A stretch of DNA of 48,742 bases, taken from Lentisphaeria bacterium. GTDB lineage: Bacteria > Verrucomicrobiota > Lentisphaeria > Victivallales > Victivallaceae. This document shows, one piece after another, positions 6,708 to 15,820 of the stretch. Each line of letters begins with the position of its first letter. The stretch's first letter is position 1. A program made the translations under genes and the position numbers. The DNA lies in contig JAFTUS010000169.1 of NCBI GenBank assembly GCA_017466125.1, positions 1 to 48,742 of the forward strand, read 5' to 3'. The notes beneath the pieces were generated by a model, which searched no databases, was not told the DNA's origin, and was given only the letters and a program-made list of their open reading frames with translations.

Positions 6708-8873
6708 ATGAAATTGAAAAAAACATATCTTGTTCTGATCCTCATTTCCATACTGTTTCTGACTGGAAGTGTCGGAATGACTTTGTTTTTGCTTTTCTCA
6801 AATTATCAGAACGTACGTCTTTTCAAGGCGGCGCGCGATAACTTTGAACGCGGGAATGACGCTTCTGTTTCACTTGCCGAAGCCCAACTGCTTCAGGTCA
6901 TACGCAACGACAGCGACAATGAAGATGCTTATCGTATGCTTGGAGAGATCGCCGCAAGGAAAAAAGTTTATCCGGAACAGGTCTATTACTGCTATCGGGC
7001 GAGCCGCCTCAATCCGTTGAACAAAGAGTACCGGGATCGGTATGTGCGCAGTTTGTGTTTCGCACGGTATTTTGACCGGTTGGAAACGTTTCTGGTTCAG
7101 GAAACTTCTCTGAATGAACAGCAGAAACAACTGCTTCTTTATGCCGCCGGACGAAACGGCAGCATTAAAAAATATCCGGTTCAGCTTGACCGCCGCAGTA
7201 ATAACAATAAACTGGGTGAACTGGCTCTGCTGCTCTTTGAGCATAAACATTTGACAACACAGCAAAAACTTCACGCGCTTGACAACTTTTTTAAAAACGA
7301 TGATGCTTTTTTACAGCAGGAAGTTCTGGCGGCACAAGCTGAACTTTACCTGAAAGCCGGCAAAATCGATGAGGCGGAAAAGGCGTTGCAGAAAGCCTAT
7401 GGTCTCAATGAATTTGCCTTTGCTCCGGCTCTGGGCAGATTTTACGCCAATTTCCGTTCATTCGGAAAAGCCCTGGAGGTTTTTGAAAAATACCTGAAAA
7501 CCTATCACGATCAGGCACTTGCCATGCAGACCGCAGAAATATACTGCCTCTTAAATCAAACAGATAAGATCACAACTCTGCGCAACAGCTATCAAGCCGA
7601 CTCCGGAAACAGCGGCATGCTCTTCTGCTACTATCTCGATGCGTTGACTGCGCTGGCAAAAAACGATATGGTTTCACTGAAGGAGTTGACCGAACCGCTG
7701 CGCGATACCATAAATACTCCTCTGGCATCGTTTATGTTTCTGTGCGCCGACCTTCAGGGAGGCAGTCCGTCAAGAGTCCTGAAAAGTTACAGCGCACTGC
7801 TTGCGCACCGGAATTATCTTGATTTGCAGAACCGGGCGGACAATATGCTGCTGCAGTATTTGAAGAACTCCTTTAACGGCTCAGGAACAGAAGAAGTTCT
7901 GCCTCTGGCAACTCTGCTTTACAAACGCAAGCCCGATGCCTTCACTGCAAAACTTATATTGCTCGCACAGAAAAAATCTTCTTCCGGCAACCTCGCTCTG
8001 CTGCGGGATGCGTTGAAACAGTTCAGCAGCGATCAGGGGGTGGTCAAGATCGGCATCGAATATTTTTTGAAACATGACCCCGCCGAATGTGAACGGCTGA
8101 TCGTCCTTTTTAAGAAAAAATTCCCCGGCAGAACCGGCGACATGCTGCGCTATGAAGTCATTCTGGCATTGCAGAAAGGAGATCATGCCAAAGTTTCCGA
8201 ATTATTCAGAAAGAACTTTTCTCCGGAGATCCTGCCGGAATACTGGAATTTCGCCAGTTCTGCGGAACGGGAAGAGGATCTGCGCTTTTTAAGCCGCGAT
8301 AAACGTTATGCTCCCTTCTGTCAGGCTTTGCTGAAAATCAAAAAGAAGGAGAGAAGTTCCGCCTGCGACCTGCTGGAAAAAGCCGATGCTCAAGGCAATC
8401 AGGCACTCCTGTTCTTTGCCGCCAGAACTCTGGCGGAGAACGGCAGAAATAAAGCCGCGCTGAAAAAATATGCCGAATTTCCGGAAAACTCACCGTACAA
8501 AATTGCCGTTTTGCTCAATACGTCAGAACTCTGTGCCGAAAACGGCGATATGGAACGGGCATTGGCTCTGTCGCAACAGGCATACTCTGCGGCTCCGGAG
8601 CTGCCGGAAACTCAACTTTGTTACGCTGACAAACTTTTCCGCAAAGGAAAGTTGAATGTTATTCCGGCGGTCATAAAGTTATCGAAGCGTTCCTCTTACC
8701 GGCGGCAGTTGAAAACATTATGGATCGCCGGGATGCAGCAGCGGATAAAAGAGTGTGACTTGAACAGAGAACGGGAAAAAGTACGGGAGTTGTGCCGCCA
8801 ACTGCTGGCGATCGCTCCCGATAACGCCGCTGCCGCCGAATGTATAAAAAAACTGAATAAGATGCCGCAGTAA
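6708..8873 (+). CDS. Membrane-anchored TPR-repeat protein
   Basis: A 721-residue protein with an N-terminal transmembrane segment (about 8-30, VLILISILFLTGSVGMTLFLLF), followed by helical repeats. Recognisable TPR-like units include NEDAYRMLGEIAARKKVYPEQVYYCYRASRLNPLN (about 75-110), the stretch around KAGKIDEAEKALQKAYGLNEFAFAPALGRFYANF, and late units with GDMERALALSQQAYSAAPELPETQLCYAD. It is probably a periplasmic or inner-membrane scaffold. Large TPR proteins are common in exosortase/exopolysaccharide clusters, where they are thought to organise export. It ends 2 bases before the exosortase start, so the two are translationally close. No catalytic motif is visible. Confidence 0.8.
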   Translation: MKLKKTYLVLILISILFLTGSVGMTLFLLFSNYQNVRLFKAARDNFERGNDASVSLAEAQLLQVIRNDSDNEDAYRMLGEIAARKKVYPEQVYYCYRASRLNPLNKEYRDRYVRSLCFARYFDRLETFLVQETSLNEQQKQLLLYAAGRNGSIKKYPVQLDRRSNNNKLGELALLLFEHKHLTTQQKLHALDNFFKNDDAFLQQEVLAAQAELYLKAGKIDEAEKALQKAYGLNEFAFAPALGRFYANFRSFGKALEVFEKYLKTYHDQALAMQTAEIYCLLNQTDKITTLRNSYQADSGNSGMLFCYYLDALTALAKNDMVSLKELTEPLRDTINTPLASFMFLCADLQGGSPSRVLKSYSALLAHRNYLDLQNRADNMLLQYLKNSFNGSGTEEVLPLATLLYKRKPDAFTAKLILLAQKKSSSGNLALLRDALKQFSSDQGVVKIGIEYFLKHDPAECERLIVLFKKKFPGRTGDMLRYEVILALQKGDHAKVSELFRKNFSPEILPEYWNFASSAEREEDLRFLSRDKRYAPFCQALLKIKKKERSSACDLLEKADAQGNQALLFFAARTLAENGRNKAALKKYAEFPENSPYKIAVLLNTSELCAENGDMERALALSQQAYSAAPELPETQLCYADKLFRKGKLNVIPAVIKLSKRSSYRRQLKTLWIAGMQQRIKECDLNREREKVRELCRQLLAIAPDNAAAAECIKKLNKMPQ

Positions 8874-8875
8874 AT

Positions 8876-9739
8876 ATGAAGATATTTTTGAAAAAGCTGT
8901 TGAAACATCCCTTGGGGGCGTTGTATGGTGCGCTTCTGGGGATCGTTGCTTTTTCTGCGGCACTTCCGATGTTCTCTGCGGGGATGGCGGATGCCGCTCT
9001 GGTCGATCTGGCAATGGCGGCTCTCCTGATCGCATTTATGCTGAAAAGTTTTATTTCCACGGAACACCGTCATTCGTTTTTTTGGGAAAAATGTTCCGCC
9101 TGGGGCTTGCTTGTCCTGGCAGACATCCTCGCCCTGATCCCAACGCATGATTTCCCCGGCAGTTTGAGTACGGCGTTTGCTTTTTCGCTGTTGATCTGTG
9201 CGGCCGTCCTTTATTTCAGCGGTTGGCGCGCGGCGGCGGATTGCATTGCCCCTGCCTTGTGGTGCTGTGTGTTTATTCCTTATCACGAAGAACTTATGTT
9301 GATGCTTGGCTTTGCGTTGCGCCTGAGTGCCACCATGTTGAGTGCGGGGCTCTTGAAGTTGTGCGGCATCAGTGTCGTCTATTCCGGCACAACGCTTGCA
9401 TTGCCCGGTCTGGACATTGCCATAACCGATGCGTGCAGCGGCATCAATCAATTGGATGCTTTCATCCTGATCGCTTTTATTGCGGTTCAGATGATGCAGA
9501 AAAAGGCCTGCTGGAAAATCCTGCACTTTGCCTTTATCGTTCCGGCGATCATCGCCGGGAACAGTTTGCGGATCGCGGCAACTGTTCTGCTGTTCCGTCT
9601 GTGGGGAGAAACCATTTTGCAGAACACATGGCACATGGCATTGGGGTATGTTCAGATCGTTCTGGCGTTGGCCATATTCCTTGGTATCGGCAAACTTTTC
9701 TCTGCCCTTGACGGCAAAATCAGGGAGGCGGAAAAATGA
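8876..9739 (+). CDS. Exosortase (EpsH-like transpeptidase)
   Basis: A 287-residue polytopic inner-membrane cysteine protease/transpeptidase. The catalytic signature is complete: Cys187 in DACSGINQ, Arg232 in NSLRIA and His253 in TWHMALG, each at a predicted membrane-segment edge as in known exosortases. About eight hydrophobic segments flank them. Exosortases cleave C-terminal sorting signals such as PEP-CTERM and are thought to join the protein to a surface glycan. The two QPLPG-tailed proteins at the start of the same operon are the obvious candidate substrates. It overlaps the next gene (DUF3485/EpsI-like) by 4 bp. The family call is firm; the link to this signal is inferred. Confidence 0.92.
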   Translation: MKIFLKKLLKHPLGALYGALLGIVAFSAALPMFSAGMADAALVDLAMAALLIAFMLKSFISTEHRHSFFWEKCSAWGLLVLADILALIPTHDFPGSLSTAFAFSLLICAAVLYFSGWRAAADCIAPALWCCVFIPYHEELMLMLGFALRLSATMLSAGLLKLCGISVVYSGTTLALPGLDIAITDACSGINQLDAFILIAFIAVQMMQKKACWKILHFAFIVPAIIAGNSLRIAATVLLFRLWGETILQNTWHMALGYVQIVLALAIFLGIGKLFSALDGKIREAEK

Positions 9740-10794
9740 AGAAACTCCTTTTGCTTTCAACTGCATTTCTGCCGCTGTGTTTTCATTCTCCCTATCTGTT
9801 TCAGGCGTGGAGCAGTTCCCGTCTTGATCATTGGGATTGGATTTTTTATCTGTTGAGCATCCCGGCGGCGGTGTGGGCACTGCATAAGGAAAAGTTCGGA
9901 AAATGTGACTTCTATGCGCTTTTACTGCTCTTGCCGATGCTGTTTCTGACGGTGTCATCCTCCATCCATCACATCAACGCGCTGGCGGTCGCTTCGGCAG
10001 CGGGGGTTCTTTTTGCCGCCGTATGGCTGTTGGGCTCGTGGCCGACGGCATACAAGGCTCTGCCGTCGGCAGGGTTGCTGTTGTTGGGAACGCCGAGTTC
10101 AAGTTATCAGTTGTCGCTTCTTCTGATGTGCAGTGTCAATGCGGCGTGGGCGGTGAAATTTCTGCTTGCGGTGCTGTGCTTTCTCTGGATATGGTGCAAT
10201 AAACGCTGCGGAATGCAGTTGAAAAGCGGAACTGTCTTCTTTTCGGCGGCAGCTGCTGCGAGCTGTTTTCTGCTGCTTCATACGAAAGAGCTGTATTTTG
10301 AAGGCGCAAGTTTCATTCCGGAATTTCCCTCTCATTGCGGGGATTTTTGGGGGCGGAGCATCCTGCCCGATGAAAACACCAAACGCTTTTTTGCGACCGG
10401 TACAGTCCGGCAGTACCGCTATACAAAAAACGATACAGATATTTCTGTTCTGGCCGTGAAATGCGGGAAAGATATTCATGAGATCCATCCGGCGAGCCAT
10501 TGTTTGCGTACAAGTATGTGGACGGTAAATTCTGAAACGATAACGTATTTGCAGGAAAATTTTGCCGTTACTGAAATCGATGCGGCAAAAGGCGGCAGCC
10601 GTATCCTGGTCTGGGTCTGGTACAGCAGTGATAAATTTTCCACCCCCACGTTCCTCGGTTTCCGGCGGCACTTCACCCCGGGCGGAAATTATCATACCTA
10701 TCAGATCTCAGTGCCGGTATACGGCAGTGTTGAGGCGGGCAGAAAAGGATTGCAGAATTTTATTCAGGCGTTAAAAGGAGGAAAACAGCAATGA
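9736..10794 (+). CDS. Exosortase-associated protein, membrane domain plus EpsI/DUF3485-like domain
   Basis: A 352-residue protein. The first ~185 residues are strongly hydrophobic with several transmembrane helices. The C-terminal part (about 195-350) resembles the EpsI/DUF3485 domain found beside or fused to exosortases. Its hallmark is HEIHPASHCLRTSMW with His251, Pro252 and Cys256, like the H-x-P-x-x-C-L-x-x-x-G-W motif of that family. Standalone EpsI proteins usually have a single anchor, so the long membrane region is notable. It overlaps both neighbours by 4 bp. Its role is probably to assist exosortase or export; the exact reaction is unknown even for the family. Confidence 0.75.
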   Translation: MKKLLLLSTAFLPLCFHSPYLFQAWSSSRLDHWDWIFYLLSIPAAVWALHKEKFGKCDFYALLLLLPMLFLTVSSSIHHINALAVASAAGVLFAAVWLLGSWPTAYKALPSAGLLLLGTPSSSYQLSLLLMCSVNAAWAVKFLLAVLCFLWIWCNKRCGMQLKSGTVFFSAAAAASCFLLLHTKELYFEGASFIPEFPSHCGDFWGRSILPDENTKRFFATGTVRQYRYTKNDTDISVLAVKCGKDIHEIHPASHCLRTSMWTVNSETITYLQENFAVTEIDAAKGGSRILVWVWYSSDKFSTPTFLGFRRHFTPGGNYHTYQISVPVYGSVEAGRKGLQNFIQALKGGKQQ

Positions 10795-11504
10795 CACAAT
10801 ATGAAGAGATCCTCGCTCTCCGTCAGGAATTGAAACGTCCGAGTGTGTTCCGGCACAACCATATCCAACTGCGGATGCTGGTCTGGAACATCACGATCGG
10901 GGCATCGGAGACCTTCAAGCGTTTTATGGATATTGTTCTGGCGGTCATGGCGTTGATTTTGGGTTCCCCCATTTTTCTCTTCGCGGCTCTGCTGGTCAAA
11001 GGGACCAGTCCGGGGCCGATCATCTTCAGTCAGATACGGGTGGGGCGTTACGGCAGACACTTCAGATTTTACAAATTCCGCAGCATGTATATCGATGCCG
11101 AGGCACGCAAGGCGGAACTGCTGAAACAGAATGAGTCCGCAGACGGTGTGATTTTCAAGATGAAATACGATCCGCGCATTACTCCTGTCGGTCGCTTTAT
11201 CCGCAAGTTCAGCATTGATGAACTGCCGCAGTTGTTCAATGTAATTTTGGGCGATATGAGTCTGGTCGGCCCCCGCCCGCCGCTGCCGTCGGAGGTGCGC
11301 ACGTATTCTCTGGAAGAACGGAAACGGCTGAATGTTACTCCGGGGATCACCTGTCTGTGGCAGGTTTCGGGACGGAGCGAACTGCCTTTTTCCAGACAGA
11401 TCGCATTGGATAAAGAGTATATCGCCAGCCGCAGTGCGTGGAAAGATTTTCTGATACTTCTGAAAACGGTTCCGGCGATCCTTACCGGGAAGGGGGCGTG
11501 GTAA
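10791..11504 (+). CDS. Undecaprenyl-phosphate sugar phosphotransferase (priming glycosyltransferase)
   Basis: A 237-residue bacterial sugar transferase (PF02397 type), which starts repeat-unit assembly by moving a sugar-1-phosphate from a nucleotide sugar to undecaprenyl phosphate. It has a membrane-inserting helix near residues 43-65 (FMDIVLAVMALILGSPIFLFAALLV), then FRFYKFRSM, FSIDELPQLFNV, GDMSLVGPRPPL and PGITCLWQVSGRSELPF, the family's diagnostic blocks. It lacks the long N-terminal membrane region of WbaP/WcaJ enzymes and so is the short catalytic form. It overlaps the upstream gene by 4 bp. The sugar cannot be told from sequence. Confidence 0.93.
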   Translation: MTQYEEILALRQELKRPSVFRHNHIQLRMLVWNITIGASETFKRFMDIVLAVMALILGSPIFLFAALLVKGTSPGPIIFSQIRVGRYGRHFRFYKFRSMYIDAEARKAELLKQNESADGVIFKMKYDPRITPVGRFIRKFSIDELPQLFNVILGDMSLVGPRPPLPSEVRTYSLEERKRLNVTPGITCLWQVSGRSELPFSRQIALDKEYIASRSAWKDFLILLKTVPAILTGKGAW

Positions 11505-11505
11505 A

Positions 11506-12735
11506 ATGAAACATCTGCTGATAAATCCCTATTCTCAGGCGCAGGAGTGGTGCAAAGAGTATTTTCCCGACCGCAGTCTTGGCATGATGCCGGTCGGCGG
11601 GCGTTGTGCCGCAGAGTACTTTATCGATCTTGCTCTGCGCTGCAATGCGGAGTCATTGCTGCTGCTTGGCCCCACGTATAACGAACACCTTGCCGAACAT
11701 CTTTACGAATATAAACATGGCGAATTGACTCTTGATTACCGCAAGGGCGGCGGTCACGACTCCGTGCGTCATCTGCTTGAAATATATGCCGCAGAATACA
11801 GCGGCGACTGTCTGATTTTGCATGGTATGCTCATGCCCAAAGCGCATACGCTTGAAGAACTGCAAAACTCCTTTGTTCCCTGTGCGGATGACGGAACTGA
11901 AGACGGTATTTACTGTTATAAAGAGGGGGTGCTTTACAAAAGCAATATTGAATTTTACCTTATCAACTCGCTTGAAAGCTACTTTGAAATCAACTTTCAG
12001 GTGTTGAATGATGATTTTTATAATCTTCCGGGCTATTCGATCACGGATAACATCCATACCGGAACCAACGTGGTCATAAAAAGAGAGTGCGTTCTTTCCG
12101 GTCCGCTTGTGCTGGGGGATAATACCTTTATTGAAAACCAGAGCAATATCCGCAATGCCATTGTCGGTGAACGTTCTCTGGTGGATAAGGCCTGTGTCGT
12201 GGAACACTCCATCATCTTCGACCGGACTTATGTCGCAGGAAAACTGGAAATAAAAAACAAGATCGTAACTCCCGGGCGGATCATCGACCCTTACACCGGC
12301 GGAGTGCTGGAACGCAACAGTTTCAGTTATGCGTTTTCCCCTGTTCAAAACCGTTCCGCATGGCTCTTGCGTTTGTGGGAACACTTTATTGCTCTCTTGC
12401 TTGCTGTGGGCGGAGCATTGCCGTACCTTCTGATACTGCCCTATTATCTGATGAATAAAAAATCGCACTGGTGCTGGAAACTTTCCATGGATCGTTACCC
12501 CGGTTACTGGGCGGTGCTGTTCTTCCGCAGAGAGTTGGTGAAAAGCCACCCCGCCAATGAACATTATGTGTTCCAGATGGGAGAGATCTACGGACTTCAA
12601 AATACGCCCGAACAGCGGCGCATTTACGATTATTATTATCATTACCACTGCAGTTGCGCTCTCGTACTGCAAGTGGTGTTGCGGGCTTTGGGAAAAAGAG
12701 GATTTGCCACTTATGTCGAACGCAGGCGTTTCTGA
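11506..12735 (+). CDS. Nucleotidyltransferase-like protein with hexapeptide beta-helix and C-terminal hydrophobic region
   Basis: A 409-residue protein reminiscent of sugar-nucleotide pyrophosphorylases with a left-handed beta-helix. Residues about 25-45 (SLGMMPVGGRCAAEYFIDLAL) echo the PLANKPMIEY region, but the GGxGTRLRPLT nucleotide-binding loop is missing, so transferase activity is doubtful. Residues about 175-270 contain hexapeptide-type repeats (TGTNVVIKRECVLSGPLVLGDNTFIENQSNIRNAIVGE). The end carries hydrophobic helices (about 288-315). It follows the sugar transferase by one base and overlaps the next gene by 23 bp, an unusually long overlap. It is probably a regulatory or modifying partner in precursor synthesis; function is uncertain. 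Confidence 0.65.
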   Translation: MKHLLINPYSQAQEWCKEYFPDRSLGMMPVGGRCAAEYFIDLALRCNAESLLLLGPTYNEHLAEHLYEYKHGELTLDYRKGGGHDSVRHLLEIYAAEYSGDCLILHGMLMPKAHTLEELQNSFVPCADDGTEDGIYCYKEGVLYKSNIEFYLINSLESYFEINFQVLNDDFYNLPGYSITDNIHTGTNVVIKRECVLSGPLVLGDNTFIENQSNIRNAIVGERSLVDKACVVEHSIIFDRTYVAGKLEIKNKIVTPGRIIDPYTGGVLERNSFSYAFSPVQNRSAWLLRLWEHFIALLLAVGGALPYLLILPYYLMNKKSHWCWKLSMDRYPGYWAVLFFRRELVKSHPANEHYVFQMGEIYGLQNTPEQRRIYDYYYHYHCSCALVLQVVLRALGKRGFATYVERRRF

Positions 12736-13729
12736 AAAATATACCGCCATCGGCGATGCGGAAGCAGAAGAACTGCTCAAACGTTCCCTGTCTGAAATCG
12801 GGGAACGCTTGAGCGGCTCCGGTTTGTCCGTTTATCTGGGCGGCAGTTACGGCAGAGGTGACGGCGGTGTCCGTCAGGATAGAGAAAACGGCATCCTCTA
12901 CAACGATCTGGATCTCTTTGTTTTTGCCCGGAAAAAGTCTGTCTGTGCTGAAAAATCACTGAAAGAAATCGCCGGAAAGTATGAGCATCTGTTGAAAGTC
13001 GATGTGGATTTCAGTTCTGTAATGAGCATCAGAGATATAAAAAAGAATGCCGGACGGCTGATGATGCAGGAATTGAAACGCGGATACCGTTTGGTCTGCG
13101 GCGAAGATCTGCTCGAAAAGTATCTTCCGGAAATCCCGGCAGAAAACCTGCCCTTTTCCGAAGCGTGTCGCCTGCTGCTCAACCGGGGCATGGGATTATT
13201 GCTGGCGGGCGAAAAAATCGCCGGAAATTCCCCCGATCATGACTTTATTTTGAGGAACATCAATAAGGCTGTACTGGGAGCCGGTGATGCCGTACTCATT
13301 ACCCGGCGGCAGTATAAGTGGTCGCTGTCTGAACGCTCGGCAGCCATCGCACAGTCGGATTTGAGCAGTGACTGCAAAATGCTCTACGCCGAAGCGGTGG
13401 AATTCAAAAAATCCCCCTGCCGGACTGCGCAGGACCTGCAAGCGTTGTGGAGTACGGCACGGAGTGTTTTTATGGAGTGTGTGACCGAAATTTGCGGTGA
13501 CTGGTGCGTTGATACTTACAGCAAGTGCCGCGAATACGGTGAAATATCGCTAAAAAATTATATGAAATATTGCATTAAAAGCCGCTCGCTGCCGTTAAAA
13601 AATTGGCAGCATTACACCATGCCCCCCGTGGCTGTATTGGCAAACGATGTCTATTGGGCGTTGGAGAATGTTGACGGAGAAGCGGTTTCGGGCAGTAAAC
13701 TATATCGGCAATGGCTGATTTTTAATTGA
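12713..13729 (+). CDS. MNT-type nucleotidyltransferase-domain protein
   Basis: A 338-residue protein with the nucleotidyltransferase pol-beta fold signature: GGSYGRGD (43-50), then NDLDLFVFA with Asp65 and Asp67, and a third acidic strand (KVDVDF). These are the metal-binding aspartates of GSxxxG...DxD enzymes. The helical C-terminal half is of unknown type. The start at 12713 is the first plausible ATG after the beta-helix domain upstream; it overlaps that gene by 23 bp and has a GAGGA-like site. Related domains adenylylate proteins or small molecules, or add nucleotidyl groups to antibiotics. Why one sits inside a polysaccharide operon is unclear; protein or precursor modification is possible. 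Confidence 0.7.
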   Translation: MSNAGVSEKYTAIGDAEAEELLKRSLSEIGERLSGSGLSVYLGGSYGRGDGGVRQDRENGILYNDLDLFVFARKKSVCAEKSLKEIAGKYEHLLKVDVDFSSVMSIRDIKKNAGRLMMQELKRGYRLVCGEDLLEKYLPEIPAENLPFSEACRLLLNRGMGLLLAGEKIAGNSPDHDFILRNINKAVLGAGDAVLITRRQYKWSLSERSAAIAQSDLSSDCKMLYAEAVEFKKSPCRTAQDLQALWSTARSVFMECVTEICGDWCVDTYSKCREYGEISLKNYMKYCIKSRSLPLKNWQHYTMPPVAVLANDVYWALENVDGEAVSGSKLYRQWLIFN

Positions 13730-13738
13730 GAGGGATCT

Positions 13739-15820
13739 ATGGACAGTTTGGATGAAGGATTGAATGTTCAGGCAGAAACCAAACAGATGCAGAAATTGCA
13801 GATGTATCAGAAATTGGTTTTCTTTACCGTGATGAAATTCAAATGGAGCATTATCGCCGTTTTTTTGCTGACATTCATCGCCGGTATCTGCTGCCGCTAT
13901 GTGCAGTTCAAACGTTCTCATCACAAGCATGAAGGAAGCGTGACGCTTTTCTACACGCCTCGTGCCAGTGAAGAGGTGAAACCTTTGAGTATCAATCATG
14001 TGCTTGGGGTATTTTCACGCCAGCAGATCTTCCATCAACTTGTCGAAGAGATGCACCTGAACGAAAAACAGAAGAGTGTTCTCAAACAGTGCATTGAAGT
14101 GAAATTGCTGCGGGATCAGCATGACATGTTCGTGATCACCGGGGTAGGGGAGAGCGACGAATATGTCAGACAACTGGTAAATACCTTTGTGGCGATCGGT
14201 ATCCGCAATTACGAAGAGTACCGTACCGCAGAATTGCGGAACTTTCTGGAATCCCGTGAACGGCGTATGCAAGAGGTTCAAGAGTTTCAGAAATCCATTA
14301 TCGGAAGAATTCACGGTCTGCATCGGAAATTCGGTATTATCCACCCGAAAGAGGAGATGAATACCGTGAAAAAGATCCAGGGTGAACAAAATGCGGCCAT
14401 GGCAGAGTTGAATGTGAAACTTACCGACGCCCGTCACCGTTTTGCCGTTGCGCAGAAAAATTACAACGCTGTTCCGGCAAACGTTGTAACACACCGTGCG
14501 TCTCTGCGGGAATTTACACAGGATCTGCGGAAAGCCTCACGGGAGTACGAAAAGGCAAAACTGATGTTTGCCGAACGCAATCCCCGTTTTATCGAGGCAA
14601 AAAGTGCCTATGAAACGGTACGCGGCGAATTTGAGAACTTCAAAGCCAAAAATAAAATTACTGTTTTCGATGAAAATATGCTCCTGGGCATAGAAGGTAT
14701 CATCGACCGTTATCAGGAAACGGAAGTCGCACTGCAGCAGTTGGAAGTGAGCATGAAGTCTCTGCAGGCGGAAATCGCCCTTGTCAAAGAGAAAGAGACC
14801 AAACTTCAGCACATGATCCCTGAACATGAGTCTCTGGAACGTCTGCTGGCGACCGTCAATAAAAATATTTCCCTGCTCGTGGAGGAGATTACGCGGGTGC
14901 GCAGCAATATCGCCCATGTTCCGAACGACATCATTATCAATGAACGGGTGGTCGGTACCAAGGCTTTCCCGATGTTTCCGGTCAAAATTCTGGCGGTTAT
15001 TTTTATTGCCGGAATTTTTGTCAGCGGACTTTATGCGACCGTTGTTGTGACGTATGATATTATTTACGGCAAATTCAGCGGTATCGAAGAGGCGGTATTC
15101 CACAAAGATTTCTTTGATACCGTAGGGGTCATTCCGCGCGAAGATGCGCCATTTTCACAAGAACAGCGCAAGATCATCAACAATGAAATGTTTTACCGTT
15201 TCATTCTGCGGCTGAAAAATACCCGCACGCTTTTCTCCTGTTCGCTGGATGGTTCCTTTTTGAGTTCCGTGATCTTTGACGAACAATTTTCCAAAGCCAA
15301 GCGCAATACCATTCTGGTGCGCCTCATCCCGGAAAGCAAAGTGGAGGAAATCTGCAGTGAAATGCAGAAAATCGGAGATTTTTACTACTCCGACAACGGC
15401 AATGCCGGGGTGAACTATACGGAGAAAGCGATTCAGCATCATATCGAATATCTGCATGGTTTTTCTTCCGGCGACGGCAAGGGATACGGCTACGGCTACG
15501 GCTTTGCCTTCTTCCCGGTGCGGAGTCTTTCGGTGCTGGAGCCGGATGAGATCAGTGCCCTCTACAATGTGGTCAATGAGTTGAAAAAACATTATCAGCT
15601 CATCCGTATTTCCCGTGAGAAACCCTTTGACGCCTCGTGTATTCTGGTGCGGCAGCTGCATGACATCTGTGATGCGACAATGCTCTATATCGGCAAAAGG
15701 CAAACGCCCCGCAGCGTTTTGCGCCGGGTGCTGAAACTTCACGACGAAGAACATAAGGTCTATGCCGTGTTGACCGGAGTTAGCGACGTTGAAAAAATCA
15801 TTTCAGGAGATTACATTTGA
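13739..15820 (+). CDS. Wzz/Wzc-like chain-length protein with degenerate kinase domain
   Basis: A 693-residue polysaccharide co-polymerase. It has a transmembrane helix near 34-54, a Wzz-like periplasmic region with long coiled coil (about 150-400, with a GNVR-like segment), a second helix near 415-440, then a cytoplasmic domain of about 245 residues. That domain aligns by eye with bacterial tyrosine kinases (Wzc/CapB): NNEMFYRFILRLKNTRTLFSCSLDGSF matches the approach to Walker A, but the GxGKST loop is replaced (LDGSFLSS, 503-510). The Walker B position reads YQLIRISREKP (619-629) without aspartates. A GYGYGYGF run (near 581-588) lies between. It overlaps the exporter gene by one base. Confidence 0.82.
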   Translation: MDSLDEGLNVQAETKQMQKLQMYQKLVFFTVMKFKWSIIAVFLLTFIAGICCRYVQFKRSHHKHEGSVTLFYTPRASEEVKPLSINHVLGVFSRQQIFHQLVEEMHLNEKQKSVLKQCIEVKLLRDQHDMFVITGVGESDEYVRQLVNTFVAIGIRNYEEYRTAELRNFLESRERRMQEVQEFQKSIIGRIHGLHRKFGIIHPKEEMNTVKKIQGEQNAAMAELNVKLTDARHRFAVAQKNYNAVPANVVTHRASLREFTQDLRKASREYEKAKLMFAERNPRFIEAKSAYETVRGEFENFKAKNKITVFDENMLLGIEGIIDRYQETEVALQQLEVSMKSLQAEIALVKEKETKLQHMIPEHESLERLLATVNKNISLLVEEITRVRSNIAHVPNDIIINERVVGTKAFPMFPVKILAVIFIAGIFVSGLYATVVVTYDIIYGKFSGIEEAVFHKDFFDTVGVIPREDAPFSQEQRKIINNEMFYRFILRLKNTRTLFSCSLDGSFLSSVIFDEQFSKAKRNTILVRLIPESKVEEICSEMQKIGDFYYSDNGNAGVNYTEKAIQHHIEYLHGFSSGDGKGYGYGYGFAFFPVRSLSVLEPDEISALYNVVNELKKHYQLIRISREKPFDASCILVRQLHDICDATMLYIGKRQTPRSVLRRVLKLHDEEHKVYAVLTGVSDVEKIISGDYI

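Noticed and set aside
15817..15819. TTG start of the Wza-like gene one codon earlier
   Set aside because: The adjacent ATG overlapping the upstream stop is the simpler start.
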